NCBI GenBank assembly: GCA_011390265.1 | Contig: JAABSU010000007.1 | Coordinates: 1-33,397, forward strand | Origin: Spirulina sp. | GTDB lineage: Bacteria > Cyanobacteriota > Cyanobacteriia > Cyanobacteriales > Spirulinaceae | DNA length: 33,397 nucleotides | Reading direction: 5' to 3' | Shown here: in pieces, positions 15,600 through 24,777 of the stretch | Layout: each line of letters starts with the position of its first letter | Numbering within the stretch: the first letter of the stretch is position 1 | Made by a program: the position numbers and the translations under genes | The notes under the pieces: model-generated | What the model was told of the DNA's origin: nothing | Seen by the model: only the letters and a program-made list of their open reading frames with translations | Database searches by the model: none

Positions 15600-16712
15600 A
15601 TGGTTAAAAAAGTAACGGCAAAAAGCACGAAGGCTGAAATTCTCGAAGCGTTTGATGAACTTAACGCCGCAAAAGTAAGTTTAGAAGCTCAAATTCAGCA
15701 ACTGCAAAAACAACGCCAAACCCCTGTGGCTAATCCAACGGTTAATCCGACCCCTGCTGCGCCTCCTGTTCCCCCCCAACCCCCGACACCAGCTATGACT
15801 GCCACCCAACAAGCTAAGTCTGATATTAATGTAATTCTCAAAAACCTCGAAAGCTTACAGGTGGGGTTTGGGAGTGCGGTTAGTTCTCTTTCTGAGCATT
15901 TGATCAAGGAAGCTTCGACCTTGGCTGAGATTCAGAATTCTGTTGCGGAAGAACAGGAGCAATTGGCAGAGTTGCATGAATTGTCTGAGATTGGTGAAAA
16001 CACGTTGGTAACATTGATTGCTGATTATGAAACCAGTCAAAAAACTTTTTCGGAAGAATTGAATGCCCGGCAGGAAGCCCTCGACCATGAATTACAGGAG
16101 GCACGTCAAGCTTGGAAAAAAGAGCAGGAATTGCATGATGATGCTGTTGCCCAACGAGATAGTCACTATGAAGTAACTCAGGAGCGTGATGCGACAGAAC
16201 ATGAATATAGTTTGCAGCTTGAGCGACAGTTAGCCCAAGAAGAGTATGAGCAAGAAAAGAAACAGCGTTATCAAGAATTAGCGGAAATTAAAAGCTCGCA
16301 GGAGAAGCAATGGGAGGAGCGCGAAAAGGCGATCGCCGAACAGGAAAAAGCCCATCGCGAAGCAAAGGAAAAGGTTGCTGTGTTTGAGGCTAATTTAGAG
16401 CAGAAGAAAAAAGAGGGTCAAGAGGAAGGTTATCGCATTGGGGTTTATCAAGCGAAGGTGCGCCATGATTTACGCGAGAAGGAAATTGAAGGCGAAAAAC
16501 GCAATTATGCGTTACGCATTCAGGGCTTAGAACAAACCATTCAACTGCAAGAGGCTCGTTTACAGAGCTTGGGGCAACAGTTAGATTCTGCGTTGAAACA
16601 GGTACAGGATTTGGCGGTGAAGGCCATTGAGGGAACATCTAACCGCAATTCCTTTGATGCCTTGAAGGAGATTGCCATTGAGCAGGCGAAAAACCAGCAG
16701 AAAGGCAAGTAA
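15600..16712 (+). CDS. Coiled-coil protein, paralogue B
   Basis: The protein is 370 residues from the ATG at 15600, which has a GGAG (15587-15590) 9 bp upstream; an in-frame TTG at 15585 is too close to that site. A short coiled-coil N-terminus is followed by a Pro-rich linker (about 42-65, PTVNPTPAAPPVPPQPPTP). Then comes LESLQVGFGSAVSSLSEHL, matching paralogue A, and a long charged coiled coil with EEYEQEKKQRYQELAEIK and EKQWEEREKAIAEQEK. The C-terminal GLEQTIQLQEARLQSLGQQL corresponds to the end of A. No membrane or catalytic features are seen. The tandem arrangement suggests duplication and perhaps a hetero-oligomer. Function is unknown. Confidence 0.82.
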   Translation: MVKKVTAKSTKAEILEAFDELNAAKVSLEAQIQQLQKQRQTPVANPTVNPTPAAPPVPPQPPTPAMTATQQAKSDINVILKNLESLQVGFGSAVSSLSEHLIKEASTLAEIQNSVAEEQEQLAELHELSEIGENTLVTLIADYETSQKTFSEELNARQEALDHELQEARQAWKKEQELHDDAVAQRDSHYEVTQERDATEHEYSLQLERQLAQEEYEQEKKQRYQELAEIKSSQEKQWEEREKAIAEQEKAHREAKEKVAVFEANLEQKKKEGQEEGYRIGVYQAKVRHDLREKEIEGEKRNYALRIQGLEQTIQLQEARLQSLGQQLDSALKQVQDLAVKAIEGTSNRNSFDALKEIAIEQAKNQQKGK

Positions 16713-16732
16713 TGATTGATGTGTTGGTGTCG

Positions 16733-16780
16733 GGGCGTTGGCGTAAGCCTGCTGGAGGCACAAAAATTTTTCGCCCCTAC
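16733..16780 (-). repeat. Inverted-repeat copy 2 flanking coiled-coil gene B
   Basis: Contains GGCGTAAGCCTGCTGGAGGC and CACAAAAATTTTTCGCCCCTAC, the inverse of the copy at 15460-15506. It lies between the ends of coiled-coil gene B (plus) and the CHAT gene (minus), so it could also help terminate one of them. Confidence 0.75.
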
Positions 16781-16784
16781 GCCT

Positions 16785-19700
16785 TTACCATGGACTGCCC
16801 ACCATCATAAAAGCACTCCAATAAAAGGGATGGCTTAAATCAGGGTCGGTGCTTTGGCGGAGGCTGGCGGGCAGGGGAATCATCTGTTGAGTTTGACCGG
16901 ATCTTAAGATCAAAGCATTGCCTTCGATGACTTTCTCACCCCGCAGCAGGGCAAGTTGGGCGCGGCGCAGGGCTTCGGCTTTGATCGTCACTTCAGAATC
17001 CCGGAGGTGGCGATAAAACTCGTTCATGAGGCTGAGGCTGCCTAAATCGCTGACGTACCACAGGCTCGCCAAGGCAGACTTGACCCCCGCCCCCACCGCT
17101 AACCCGGCAAAACCTAGTTCTGCTTCGGGACTGCCGAGGCCGGTACGGCAGGCACTGAGGACGAGGAGTTCAATTTGGGGGTCGGTGTGCCATTGCAGTT
17201 GGCGTAAATCTTCAAAGCCGATGGAGCGATCCCAAAGTTGGATATAGGCTTGGTCGGGGCGATCGCGAAAATCCGCATGGGTGGCGAGGTGGACAATTTG
17301 ATAGCCTTGGTTGTGGCTATTATTCCGCAAATTTTCAAAGGTAAAGGCTTCATTGTGGAAGGTCGCCCCCTCGTTTTGAGTAACCAGTTGCAATTCCACC
17401 TCGACGGCGGGTAAGGGGCCGTGATGGGTAAAGGTGGAAGCCCCCATGGCGACCACAGGGGCTTGATGGAGGGGTTGATAGCTGCTGTTGGTGAGGCTGA
17501 GGCTGGGGATTTGCCCTAGGCTAAATTCTTCAACGAGGAAGCGATCGCCATCGTGGAGGGCCGCTAGGGGAATCGTGCGCAGGCCGGCATCAAGGGTAAA
17601 TAGCAAGGTGTCAATATTCAGGGCTTTTAGATCGTCGTGGATGGGGCGAATTAACCAATCGTAGAGTTGTTGGGCGGGTTCACGGTAGCTATGGAGGAGG
17701 CGGGGATTACTGACGGCACGGTTGAAGCGGCTGACGACGGTTTGCAGGGCCACTTGGTTTGCTTCTGGCACGACCTGGCGAATCAGGTAATTTTCCGGCG
17801 TGACCACCACCACCTCTAACTGATGGGGATAGCTAAAGACATAAATCAGGGCAGGGTTAGTGCCGGTTTGGGCGTGGATGCGCCTCAGGGTGGCCCGCAT
17901 TGAGGCGATGGAGGCGCTTGTTTCGGTTTCGCGGTCTGTTTCCTCTCCTCCCGTGGCGATCGCCCCTCGCGCCTCAATTTGCTCACTAAAATGCTCGATA
18001 AATGGAGCGGCAAAACCTTGATCCAAACTCGGTAGGGCTAATTCAAGGCGACCGAGATCGCCCCCCCCTTCGCCGTCCCAATTAAACCCTTTTTCGGTGA
18101 ATGTGGTGCTTGTGCCGAGGCGATCGCCAATGTTATTCACCAAATCATCAAATAAATTAATCCCCGCCCGGGTGTTGGGGGTGGATCCAGCGAGGACGGT
18201 GGCAAAGTTGGGGAGGATGGTGGGTGAGTTAGGGGGGGAAACGTCGGGGGTAATTTCGATCCCGGCTTGGCGATGGGTGAAGCGGTAACTATTGAGGGGC
18301 AAAATCGTTTGGCCCGGCCCTGTCCCCGTAGTGATGCCCCCGGTGCTACCGTTGATCGCACTATCCCCAACAATAAAGGGGATCATGCCTTTTCCCCCGT
18401 GGCGAATGAATACGGTTCCCCCCTGGGCCGCGCCAGCGGTGGCAATGCTCCAGTTGCCCCCTTGAAAGGCGCTATTGCTGACGCTACCCGTCAAACGCAC
18501 CATGCCAGCGGTTTCGAGGCGGACAGATCCCCCTTGGCCGGTGAGGGATTCGGTGAAAATTGCGCCGGTATGGATGCCTTGGGGGGCGGTGAGGGTGACG
18601 GCTCCGGCGTTACCGGTGCCGGCACTGGTGTCGATTAGGCCTTGGCCGTTGGTGGCAATGGCCCCTCCTGCACTGGCGATCGTTACCGCGCCGCCGTTCC
18701 CACTGGCCCCAGCGGCGATGATGTTGCGGAATGTAATATTCCCCGGTGCTGTTAAGGTCACGGCTCCGCCGCCCCCACTACTGAACGTGTTGAGGGTTCC
18801 AGTGGCGTTAATCGTGGTTCCGGCTTGGACGGTTAAAGAGTTGCCCTGGGTTTGCAGGTTGCCATTAATGGCCACGGCTCCACCACTGAGAAGGGTGAGT
18901 GGGTCGTGAACGGTGACGTTATCCGCAACGATCAGGGGAGTCGTGCTATCACTGCGGCCGAAGGTAATCCCGCTTAAACTTCCCTGAAAGAAGCCGAGTT
19001 CCGTACTGGTAATGTCCAGGGCCGGCGTATCATTCTGACTGCCGCCAATGATCATCCCTTGGTTGGGGTTGAGGGGAGCAATGTGGAGATGACCGCTACC
19101 GGATACTCCCACACCGCTGAGATCAAATTCATTGCCCCAAATCTGCACATTGCCAAACACTTGTAATTCCCGAAACGCGGTATCACCATTGATCACGCTA
19201 TCTCGGAGCGTCGTGTTAGCCACTGCCACCTGGCTGACAATGCCGTCATAATTGGGGGCAGTATTACCCGTAACCGTACTGTTCACGAGGGTCAAATTGT
19301 GGAAATTACCAATCCCGCCCCCTTCATTGCCAGCCGTGTTTTGCTGAACGGTGCTGTTGAGCAGCGTTGCATTACTGCGGTTGAACAACCCTCCACCATT
19401 ATTGACGCTGGTGTTACCCTGCACAGTGGTTCCGATTAAATTGAGCGTACCATCATTGCTAATTCCGCCGCCGGAAGCGTTAACGGTGGGGCTGCTGTTA
19501 TTACTGACGGTGCTATTTTGTAGCGTTGCCGTGCCATAGTTGCTGAGGCCACCTCCTGCTGCGCCAAAGGTTTGGAGGCTGACATTCCCAGAAATTTCAC
19601 TATTGATCACCGTCAAGGTTGCACCGGGGCCATTCTCAATGCCGCCCCCTCTGGAATCAGTGATATTGTTGCGAACGGTGCTATTTTCGAGGATTAATGT

Positions 19701-21536
19701 ACCATCATTGTTAATGCCGCCGCCGGTATTTAACGACCGATTATTTTGCACCGTCGTATTGCGCAGCACGGTGTTTGCGGTGTTTGTGTTCAGTAGCCCT
19801 GCTCCCTGATTACTACTTTGTGCTCCGTCCAGGGTGAGGTTCGCTAGGGTGACATTGCCATCCACTTGTAGAAAGCGAAAGAAATCTGTCGTGGTGGCGG
19901 CGCGGGCCAAGGTGGCGTTATTCCCTTGGATTTCTAAACTGCCCGTTAAACTCGGCAGGGCAGAGTTACCATAGACACCCAACAGGCCGGAATAAAAGTA
20001 GGTATTAAATTCGTAGCGGCTGTTGGCGGCTAACACGATGGTGTCGAAATCGGGGTTAGCATTGGCTTGCTCGATGGCCCAAATTAAACCGCCGCTGAAG
20101 CCGGAGCCGGTATCGGAAACATCACTATCATTCACGAAATAGGTGGCTAATGTGCCTCGGTATTGTTCAAGAATCTGGGCATTAAAAGGGGTTACTGCTT
20201 CAATGGCTCCGGTTTGGGCCTCTAAAAGCCAATCCCCCCCTAAGGTAGGGTGATAGCCGGTGATATTGGTGGAACCCGCTACGTCTGCGCCCGTGGCTTG
20301 GGCGATCGCCCCCAACAACGCCTCCCCCACAGCCCCCAAGGCTGTAAAGCAACTGTAGATCAGAATATCCGCCCCCGCCGCCAAATTTGCCCCCCAAGCC
20401 GCCAGGGTGTCCGCTTTTTGGGCCACCGTTTCCGCTGTAACTAACGTACTCCCCAAGAGGAAATGGCCCTGATTCCCCTCCGCTACGATATTCACCGCCG
20501 CCACCGGCTCCGCTGCTGACCCCAAGGCGATACCTACCGCTTCTAAGCCTTCCTGATCCCGGCCAATCACCTGGGCAATCGTCCCCCTTTCCCCCCCATA
20601 GAGCAGGCTGTGGTAATCCTTAACGCGGCTATCAATGAAGGTATAGGCTAAGGGGCCACTTCCCCAGCGGGTGACACGGGGCGCAAATAATCCGTCCGCC
20701 GTGACCACCTGACCGGGATCTGCCACGGCGATCGCCCCCGTGGCGATTAGATCAATGTGAGGCGCGGCGATCCGCCCGGTTAACTGCATTCCCCCCGTTA
20801 ATAACCCCGGCAATTCCAACGGCGTAAAGCCCCGCGCTACCGCTTCAGCGGGTAAATCCACGGTGAGCAACATTCCCCCTTGGGAGAGACGGACATGATT
20901 TTCCCCCACTGCCGCTAGGGTTAAACCCTGGCCCGCTGTAATTTCCCCCGTATTCACCACCGCCCCCGCAATTAAACCCACCTGACCCGGTGCGGTGAGC
21001 GTCCCCTGATTGAGGATGGCGGCGGGCTGATCCGTGAGGAAACTGAAGTGATTGGGGGTTCCCACCAATTGGGCGTAATCGTTCGGCCCCGTGGCATTAA
21101 AAAACCCCGTACCGAAGCCGAGGCGATCGCTTGTTGTAGCGAAAAAACTGCCCCCCACATCAAGGCGACCATTGGGGCCGAAAATAATCCCCGCCGGATT
21201 AAGCAAATATAAATTCGCCCCACTCCCCACCACCTGCATGAAGCCATCAATATGGGAAACTTCACCGCCCACGACCCGCCCCAAAATATTCGCAATGGCC
21301 GGATCACTAAAAAACTGAGCCACTTCCCCCGCGCTGAGGTTAAACCGCTCAAAACTATGGAACAAATTCTGCCCATCACGGGATAAGCTCCCCCCTTGAA
21401 TTTGCCAGATTTGGCCGTTGTGATCAAGGATTGTGCCTGTACCATCGGGGGCAGCGGTAATCGATTGTGCATAGGCATTGCCCAAAGTCAACAGCCAAAA
21501 GCATAAGCCCGTACCCGCTAATTCTTTGAAGTTCAT
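16785..21536 (-). CDS. Secreted TPS (haemagglutinin)-DUF4347-beta-helix-CHAT protein
   Basis: This 1583-residue protein starts with a signal peptide (cleavage after AYA, about residue 23). A two-partner secretion/filamentous haemagglutinin N-domain follows (about 25-275), with the hallmark NPAGIIFGPNGRLDVGGS at 113-130. Residues about 300-450 match DUF4347 (FIDSRVKDY, GADILIYSC, GADVAGS, GDWLLEA). Residues about 465-1080 are Asn/Gly/Thr-rich repeats of a right-handed beta-helix (GGGINNDGTL, NTTVQNN). The C-terminus is a CHAT caspase-like peptidase domain with the dyad His1420 (LATHADF) and Cys1463 (LVLSACRTGLG). The first part should be exported through an Omp85/TpsB pore, but no such gene lies nearby. 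AAGGGG upstream of the ATG can serve as a ribosome binding site. Confidence 0.88.
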   Translation of the reverse strand: MNFKELAGTGLCFWLLTLGNAYAQSITAAPDGTGTILDHNGQIWQIQGGSLSRDGQNLFHSFERFNLSAGEVAQFFSDPAIANILGRVVGGEVSHIDGFMQVVGSGANLYLLNPAGIIFGPNGRLDVGGSFFATTSDRLGFGTGFFNATGPNDYAQLVGTPNHFSFLTDQPAAILNQGTLTAPGQVGLIAGAVVNTGEITAGQGLTLAAVGENHVRLSQGGMLLTVDLPAEAVARGFTPLELPGLLTGGMQLTGRIAAPHIDLIATGAIAVADPGQVVTADGLFAPRVTRWGSGPLAYTFIDSRVKDYHSLLYGGERGTIAQVIGRDQEGLEAVGIALGSAAEPVAAVNIVAEGNQGHFLLGSTLVTAETVAQKADTLAAWGANLAAGADILIYSCFTALGAVGEALLGAIAQATGADVAGSTNITGYHPTLGGDWLLEAQTGAIEAVTPFNAQILEQYRGTLATYFVNDSDVSDTGSGFSGGLIWAIEQANANPDFDTIVLAANSRYEFNTYFYSGLLGVYGNSALPSLTGSLEIQGNNATLARAATTTDFFRFLQVDGNVTLANLTLDGAQSSNQGAGLLNTNTANTVLRNTTVQNNRSLNTGGGINNDGTLILENSTVRNNITDSRGGGIENGPGATLTVINSEISGNVSLQTFGAAGGGLSNYGTATLQNSTVSNNSSPTVNASGGGISNDGTLNLIGTTVQGNTSVNNGGGLFNRSNATLLNSTVQQNTAGNEGGGIGNFHNLTLVNSTVTGNTAPNYDGIVSQVAVANTTLRDSVINGDTAFRELQVFGNVQIWGNEFDLSGVGVSGSGHLHIAPLNPNQGMIIGGSQNDTPALDITSTELGFFQGSLSGITFGRSDSTTPLIVADNVTVHDPLTLLSGGAVAINGNLQTQGNSLTVQAGTTINATGTLNTFSSGGGGAVTLTAPGNITFRNIIAAGASGNGGAVTIASAGGAIATNGQGLIDTSAGTGNAGAVTLTAPQGIHTGAIFTESLTGQGGSVRLETAGMVRLTGSVSNSAFQGGNWSIATAGAAQGGTVFIRHGGKGMIPFIVGDSAINGSTGGITTGTGPGQTILPLNSYRFTHRQAGIEITPDVSPPNSPTILPNFATVLAGSTPNTRAGINLFDDLVNNIGDRLGTSTTFTEKGFNWDGEGGGDLGRLELALPSLDQGFAAPFIEHFSEQIEARGAIATGGEETDRETETSASIASMRATLRRIHAQTGTNPALIYVFSYPHQLEVVVVTPENYLIRQVVPEANQVALQTVVSRFNRAVSNPRLLHSYREPAQQLYDWLIRPIHDDLKALNIDTLLFTLDAGLRTIPLAALHDGDRFLVEEFSLGQIPSLSLTNSSYQPLHQAPVVAMGASTFTHHGPLPAVEVELQLVTQNEGATFHNEAFTFENLRNNSHNQGYQIVHLATHADFRDRPDQAYIQLWDRSIGFEDLRQLQWHTDPQIELLVLSACRTGLGSPEAELGFAGLAVGAGVKSALASLWYVSDLGSLSLMNEFYRHLRDSEVTIKAEALRRAQLALLRGEKVIEGNALILRSGQTQQMIPLPASLRQSTDPDLSHPFYWSAFMMVGSPW

Positions 21537-21789
21537 GGTGATTTCCCCCTTAAAATCTGATGAACGTCCATATTTTAATCAGGCCATTGCCTTGTAGGAT
21601 CGAGACAATAGGCTGAAGATGGGAGGCGATCGCCAAAAGTTCCCCCGCCACCTCCCTTGTTTTGCTGAAGAATGTTAAAGGTAGTCTTCAGAAAAATTAA
21701 CCCCAATTTTTGAGTCAGTCTCCCACAATATAAATAGAAGCTTAAATATTGCAAGCGACTCATTTTTGTCAACCGGAGAGGAACGCCCT

Positions 21790-22779
21790 ATGGATGCTCA
21801 AGAACTGCTCAAACGCTACAACGACGGTGAACGAGATTTTCAGGGCATTAACCTGATGGGGGCCAATCTTCAACAGGCAAAACTTCCCGATATTGATTTA
21901 CGGGGGGCCTACTTGGGTGCAGTCAACTTCAGCCGGGCAAATCTCAGTGGTGCGAATTTATCGGGAGCTTTTTTATTTCGTGCCGATCTCTCCATGGCGA
22001 AGGTGAACGCTGCCAGTTTAGTGGAAGCAGATTTAACTAAAGCTAACCTCAAAGGGGCTGAATTCATTAAATCCATCCTCAAGGGCGCAAAACTGAGCGG
22101 TGCAACCTTAAATCATGTCAATTTACGTCAATCAAACCTTGAATCAGTCAACCTCTGCGGGGCTAATTTACAGGGGATTAACTTCCGAGGGGCGAATCTG
22201 AAAAATGTCAATTTTAGCTGGGCTAATCTGTCCGGGGCGCGGTTAAGTGGCGCGAACCTGCGGGGCGCAAACCTGAATGGGATTAAGCTCACAGAAGCGT
22301 TTATGAATGGTGTGGATTTGCAGGGTGCAAACCTAGATGGGGTTGATCTCAGTGAGGCAAAACTCAGTGGGGCAAACCTCAGTGGGGCAATTTTAACCGT
22401 GGCAAATCTGAGTTTTAGCCAAATTCGGACGGCTTTTATGGCCCGGGCTGATCTCCAGGCGGCCAATTTGGAAAGCAGTAACCTGATGCGGGTGGATTTG
22501 ACGGAGGCTAATTTATCAAAGGCAAACCTCACCCATGCCAATCTCCGGGGAGCGGATTTAACGGCCGCCGTGCTCAATCAAGCTGATCTAGCGGGGGCCA
22601 ATCTGCAACGCACCAGCCTGCGTAATGCCTATTTGTGGGGGGCGAATTTTATGCGGGTGGATTTGGATGGCGCAAATTTAGCGGGGGCTAATTTCCGAGG
22701 GGCAAAGGATCATGGTGTGAACTGGGATGCCGCAGTTCTGGATCACACGACGTTACCCAATGGCTCCATGGTGGATTAG
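21790..22779 (+). CDS. Pentapeptide-repeat protein
   Basis: The start is the ATG at 21790, preceded by GGAGAGG about 8 bp upstream; an in-frame TTG at 21766 lacks such a site. The 329-residue product is almost entirely A(D/N)LXX pentapeptide repeats (for example LSGANLSGAFLFRADLS), which fold into a right-handed quadrilateral beta-helix. A short N-terminal helix (MDAQELLKRYNDGERDF) is the usual cap. There is no signal peptide or membrane helix. The function of cyanobacterial members is mostly unknown; some relatives elsewhere mimic DNA and inhibit gyrase. It is divergent from the CHAT gene across about 250 bp holding one HIP1 site. Confidence 0.92.
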   Translation: MDAQELLKRYNDGERDFQGINLMGANLQQAKLPDIDLRGAYLGAVNFSRANLSGANLSGAFLFRADLSMAKVNAASLVEADLTKANLKGAEFIKSILKGAKLSGATLNHVNLRQSNLESVNLCGANLQGINFRGANLKNVNFSWANLSGARLSGANLRGANLNGIKLTEAFMNGVDLQGANLDGVDLSEAKLSGANLSGAILTVANLSFSQIRTAFMARADLQAANLESSNLMRVDLTEANLSKANLTHANLRGADLTAAVLNQADLAGANLQRTSLRNAYLWGANFMRVDLDGANLAGANFRGAKDHGVNWDAAVLDHTTLPNGSMVD

Positions 22780-22863
22780 GGGCAAGGGGGCAGACAGTTT
22801 TGGCTACAATGGGCACCGTGGCTCTGTTTAGCCGAGCCATTGGCTGTTTTCCGGTAGGCCCCT

Positions 22864-23262
22864 ATGGTGGATGTTTTTGTTTACGGTACGCTCAAGCCCG
22901 GTGAAGCAAATTATGCTGCCTATTGTGGCGATCGCCCCCACACTGTCGAACCCGCTTGGGTTTGGGGCCGGCTTTTCCATCTTCCCCGGCAGGGCTATCC
23001 TGCCCTCACCCTCGGCAACGAAAAGGTTCAGGGGGTGTTGTTGCATTTTAGCGATCCTGGGATTTTGGCGGCTTTAGATCCTTTGGAAACCTATGAGGAG
23101 GGGCGATCGCCCGATTTAAATGAATACCAACGTCAGCGCCAAGCCATCTTTGATCCTGCCGGAACACCCCTAGGGGAGGCCTGGATTTATGTGATGGAGC
23201 CTAACCGGGTGGTGGCCGATGGGGGGATTTGGCTACCGTCGGGGCAATGGTCGGCACGGTAG
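22864..23262 (+). CDS. Gamma-glutamylcyclotransferase-like protein (AIG2/GGCT fold)
   Basis: This 132-residue protein has the family signature VYGTLKPGE (6-14), which forms the substrate-binding loop. Glu75 in LDPLETYEE matches the catalytic Glu position. The length fits single-domain bacterial members. Relatives release 5-oxoproline from gamma-glutamyl amines or dipeptides; the exact substrate is unknown. It follows the pentapeptide gene by 84 bp, with a small TGGCTC/GAGCCA stem between (22819-22839). Its TAG lies inside a palindromic repeat. Confidence 0.85.
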   Translation: MVDVFVYGTLKPGEANYAAYCGDRPHTVEPAWVWGRLFHLPRQGYPALTLGNEKVQGVLLHFSDPGILAALDPLETYEEGRSPDLNEYQRQRQAIFDPAGTPLGEAWIYVMEPNRVVADGGIWLPSGQWSAR

Positions 23263-23290
23263 GGCGAAAAATTTAATTTTTTGCCCCTAC
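23259..23290. terminator. Palindrome between convergent genes, carrying both stop codons
   Basis: GTAGGGCGAAAAA and TTTTTTGCCCCTAC form a near-perfect stem of the GGGGCGAAAAA family. The TAG at 23260-23262 ends the cyclotransferase gene, and the CTA at 23287-23289 is the TAG ending the glycosidase gene. A/T-rich arms and the convergent placement suit a bidirectional terminator. Confidence 0.6.
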
Positions 23291-24171
23291 TCCCCACTAA
23301 AAACCCCAATATGATTCACCACCGGACGCTCCCACATGGGGATCTTGGCGTGAATCGGGGCGTTGAGGAGTTGAATGCCGGTCGGGGCATGATAGGCCAT
23401 GGTGGTGGAGCCGCCGCCATCGAGGGCGATCGCCTCCGTTGCTCCCAACTGCATTAACCACTGGGCCGCCTCCCACCGCGTCATCCCCTCACTATAAAAC
23501 GGCTGCTTCCCATCCACCGCCATCAACCAGAGGATCGTGCCATCGGGATTTGTGGCGGCAATTAAATGGGCGTAGGGTTTGCCGCTGTTGGGTTTGGGGC
23601 GAATGCGTCCCCCTTGGATCAGGGGCTGGCGACCGGCTAAACCAAATTCAGTGCCGGAGGGACAGGTGATTGCTGTGGCAATGGTGGCCCGTTGGGGGGA
23701 TAGACAGAGGGGATACCATTGGGGGCGCGGTTCGGCATAGGTCACGCCTTGGGCGATTGCCTCCCCCAAAACAAAGGCGCGATCGCCCGATCGGGGCGCA
23801 AAATCCCAAGGGGTTTTTTCCCGAAAGGGGTAAAAATAGCTGCCATTCACCGCCACCTGCGCCCCCGATGAGCGTAAAAATTCTGTCGTGGTGCGGGCTA
23901 CTGCTTGGCCGGGATGTTCTGGATCGCCCCCAGAAACCACCACCCTTAACCCCGGTGTGGTCAGATCTAAGCGCAGCGTGTGGATCATCATCGGCCGGGG
24001 CTGATCGCGGGCGGTGCGCTGATATTCCACGCCCGGGAAGAGGGTTTGTTGCAAATCCACAGGGGGAGGCCGTTGGCTGGTGGGTTGGGCGTATAAAATC
24101 AGGGACAACAGCAGGGCAAAGGCGATCGCCATGCTTAAGGGGTGTTGGCGCAGCAGATTTAACGGTGGCAT
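23287..24171 (-). CDS. Phosphodiester glycosidase family protein (NAGPA/DUF2233)
   Basis: This 294-residue protein has one N-terminal hydrophobic segment (about 14-28, MAIAFALLLSLILYA) that serves as a signal anchor or uncleaved signal. The rest matches the NAGPA domain: VAVNGSYFYPF (about 107-117), LMAVDGKQ, and ATEAIALDGGGSTTMAY (about 244-260), the family's most conserved block. The mammalian homologue removes GlcNAc from phosphodiester-linked glycans. Bacterial members act outside the cytoplasm on cell-surface polysaccharides or unknown diesters. It shares a short 15-bp divergent gap with the next membrane-protein gene. Confidence 0.87.
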   Translation of the reverse strand: MPPLNLLRQHPLSMAIAFALLLSLILYAQPTSQRPPPVDLQQTLFPGVEYQRTARDQPRPMMIHTLRLDLTTPGLRVVVSGGDPEHPGQAVARTTTEFLRSSGAQVAVNGSYFYPFREKTPWDFAPRSGDRAFVLGEAIAQGVTYAEPRPQWYPLCLSPQRATIATAITCPSGTEFGLAGRQPLIQGGRIRPKPNSGKPYAHLIAATNPDGTILWLMAVDGKQPFYSEGMTRWEAAQWLMQLGATEAIALDGGGSTTMAYHAPTGIQLLNAPIHAKIPMWERPVVNHIGVFSGE

Positions 24172-24186
24172 GGGGGTTGAGGCAGG

Positions 24187-24777
24187 ATGAGGAGTGGAAA
24201 CGGGCGCAGGTGGGGGCCATGGCCCTTGTTTAAATTAACCCTGGTGATGGCGATCGCCACCCTGATCACCGGCCATGGCCTATCTGTGCTGATCTTCTCT
24301 GCCCTTGGCCAGCCCTTGAATCACACCGTCGGGCTGTTAGTTGTGATCCTCCACGGTTGCCTGATGGGGGTTGGCTTGGCCCGGTGCATCCCCCCTTACC
24401 GTCACATTCTTGCCGCCGGCTGCACGGGGGCCTTGTTGGGGTTTTTCTATGGGTGGACGGCCTTTGGTGAGGCCCTTAGGGCGGCAGGGGTGGGGGCAGG
24501 GGTGGGACTGGGGTTGGGGATTGCCCTGGGCCTTTGGTGGCGGCGGGGGTTAGCCGCCATTGCCCTGGTGACAGCTTTGGCGGCGACTTCTAGCGGCGCG
24601 GTGTTTCTATTGGGAACGACGGCGATCGCTGGCCTGTTGGCCCGCCACCCTTGGGGCCTGGTTTTTACGGGGTTAACCCTGATGCAAGGGAGATTCACCT
24701 GGCAATGGACGCAGGAATTAGAGACGATGATCCGGCTTGAGCAGGAAGGTGGCCAGGATAATCCCCAGGATCGCTAG
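24187..24777 (+). CDS. Small multi-pass membrane protein of unknown function
   Basis: This 196-residue product is dominated by about five hydrophobic helices (VMAIATLITGHGLSVLIFSAL, VGLLVVILHGCLMGVGLA, ILAAGCTGALLGFFYGW, a Gly-rich VGAGVGLGLGIALG, and AIALVTALAATSSGAVFLLG). A short charged C-terminal tail follows. It matches no family I can name. The reading frame is kept over the whole length and its composition is that of a membrane protein, so I take it as real. The last 60 bp overlap, antisense, the 3' end of the MFS gene. The first ATG is used; the ATG 20 codons downstream is another option. Confidence 0.6.
   Translation: MRSGNGRRWGPWPLFKLTLVMAIATLITGHGLSVLIFSALGQPLNHTVGLLVVILHGCLMGVGLARCIPPYRHILAAGCTGALLGFFYGWTAFGEALRAAGVGAGVGLGLGIALGLWWRRGLAAIALVTALAATSSGAVFLLGTTAIAGLLARHPWGLVFTGLTLMQGRFTWQWTQELETMIRLEQEGGQDNPQDR

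Noticed and set aside
22128-22577. 149-codon minus-strand ORF opposite the pentapeptide gene
   Set aside because: The repetitive Leu/Arg/Phe/Ala pattern is simply the complement of pentapeptide codons.
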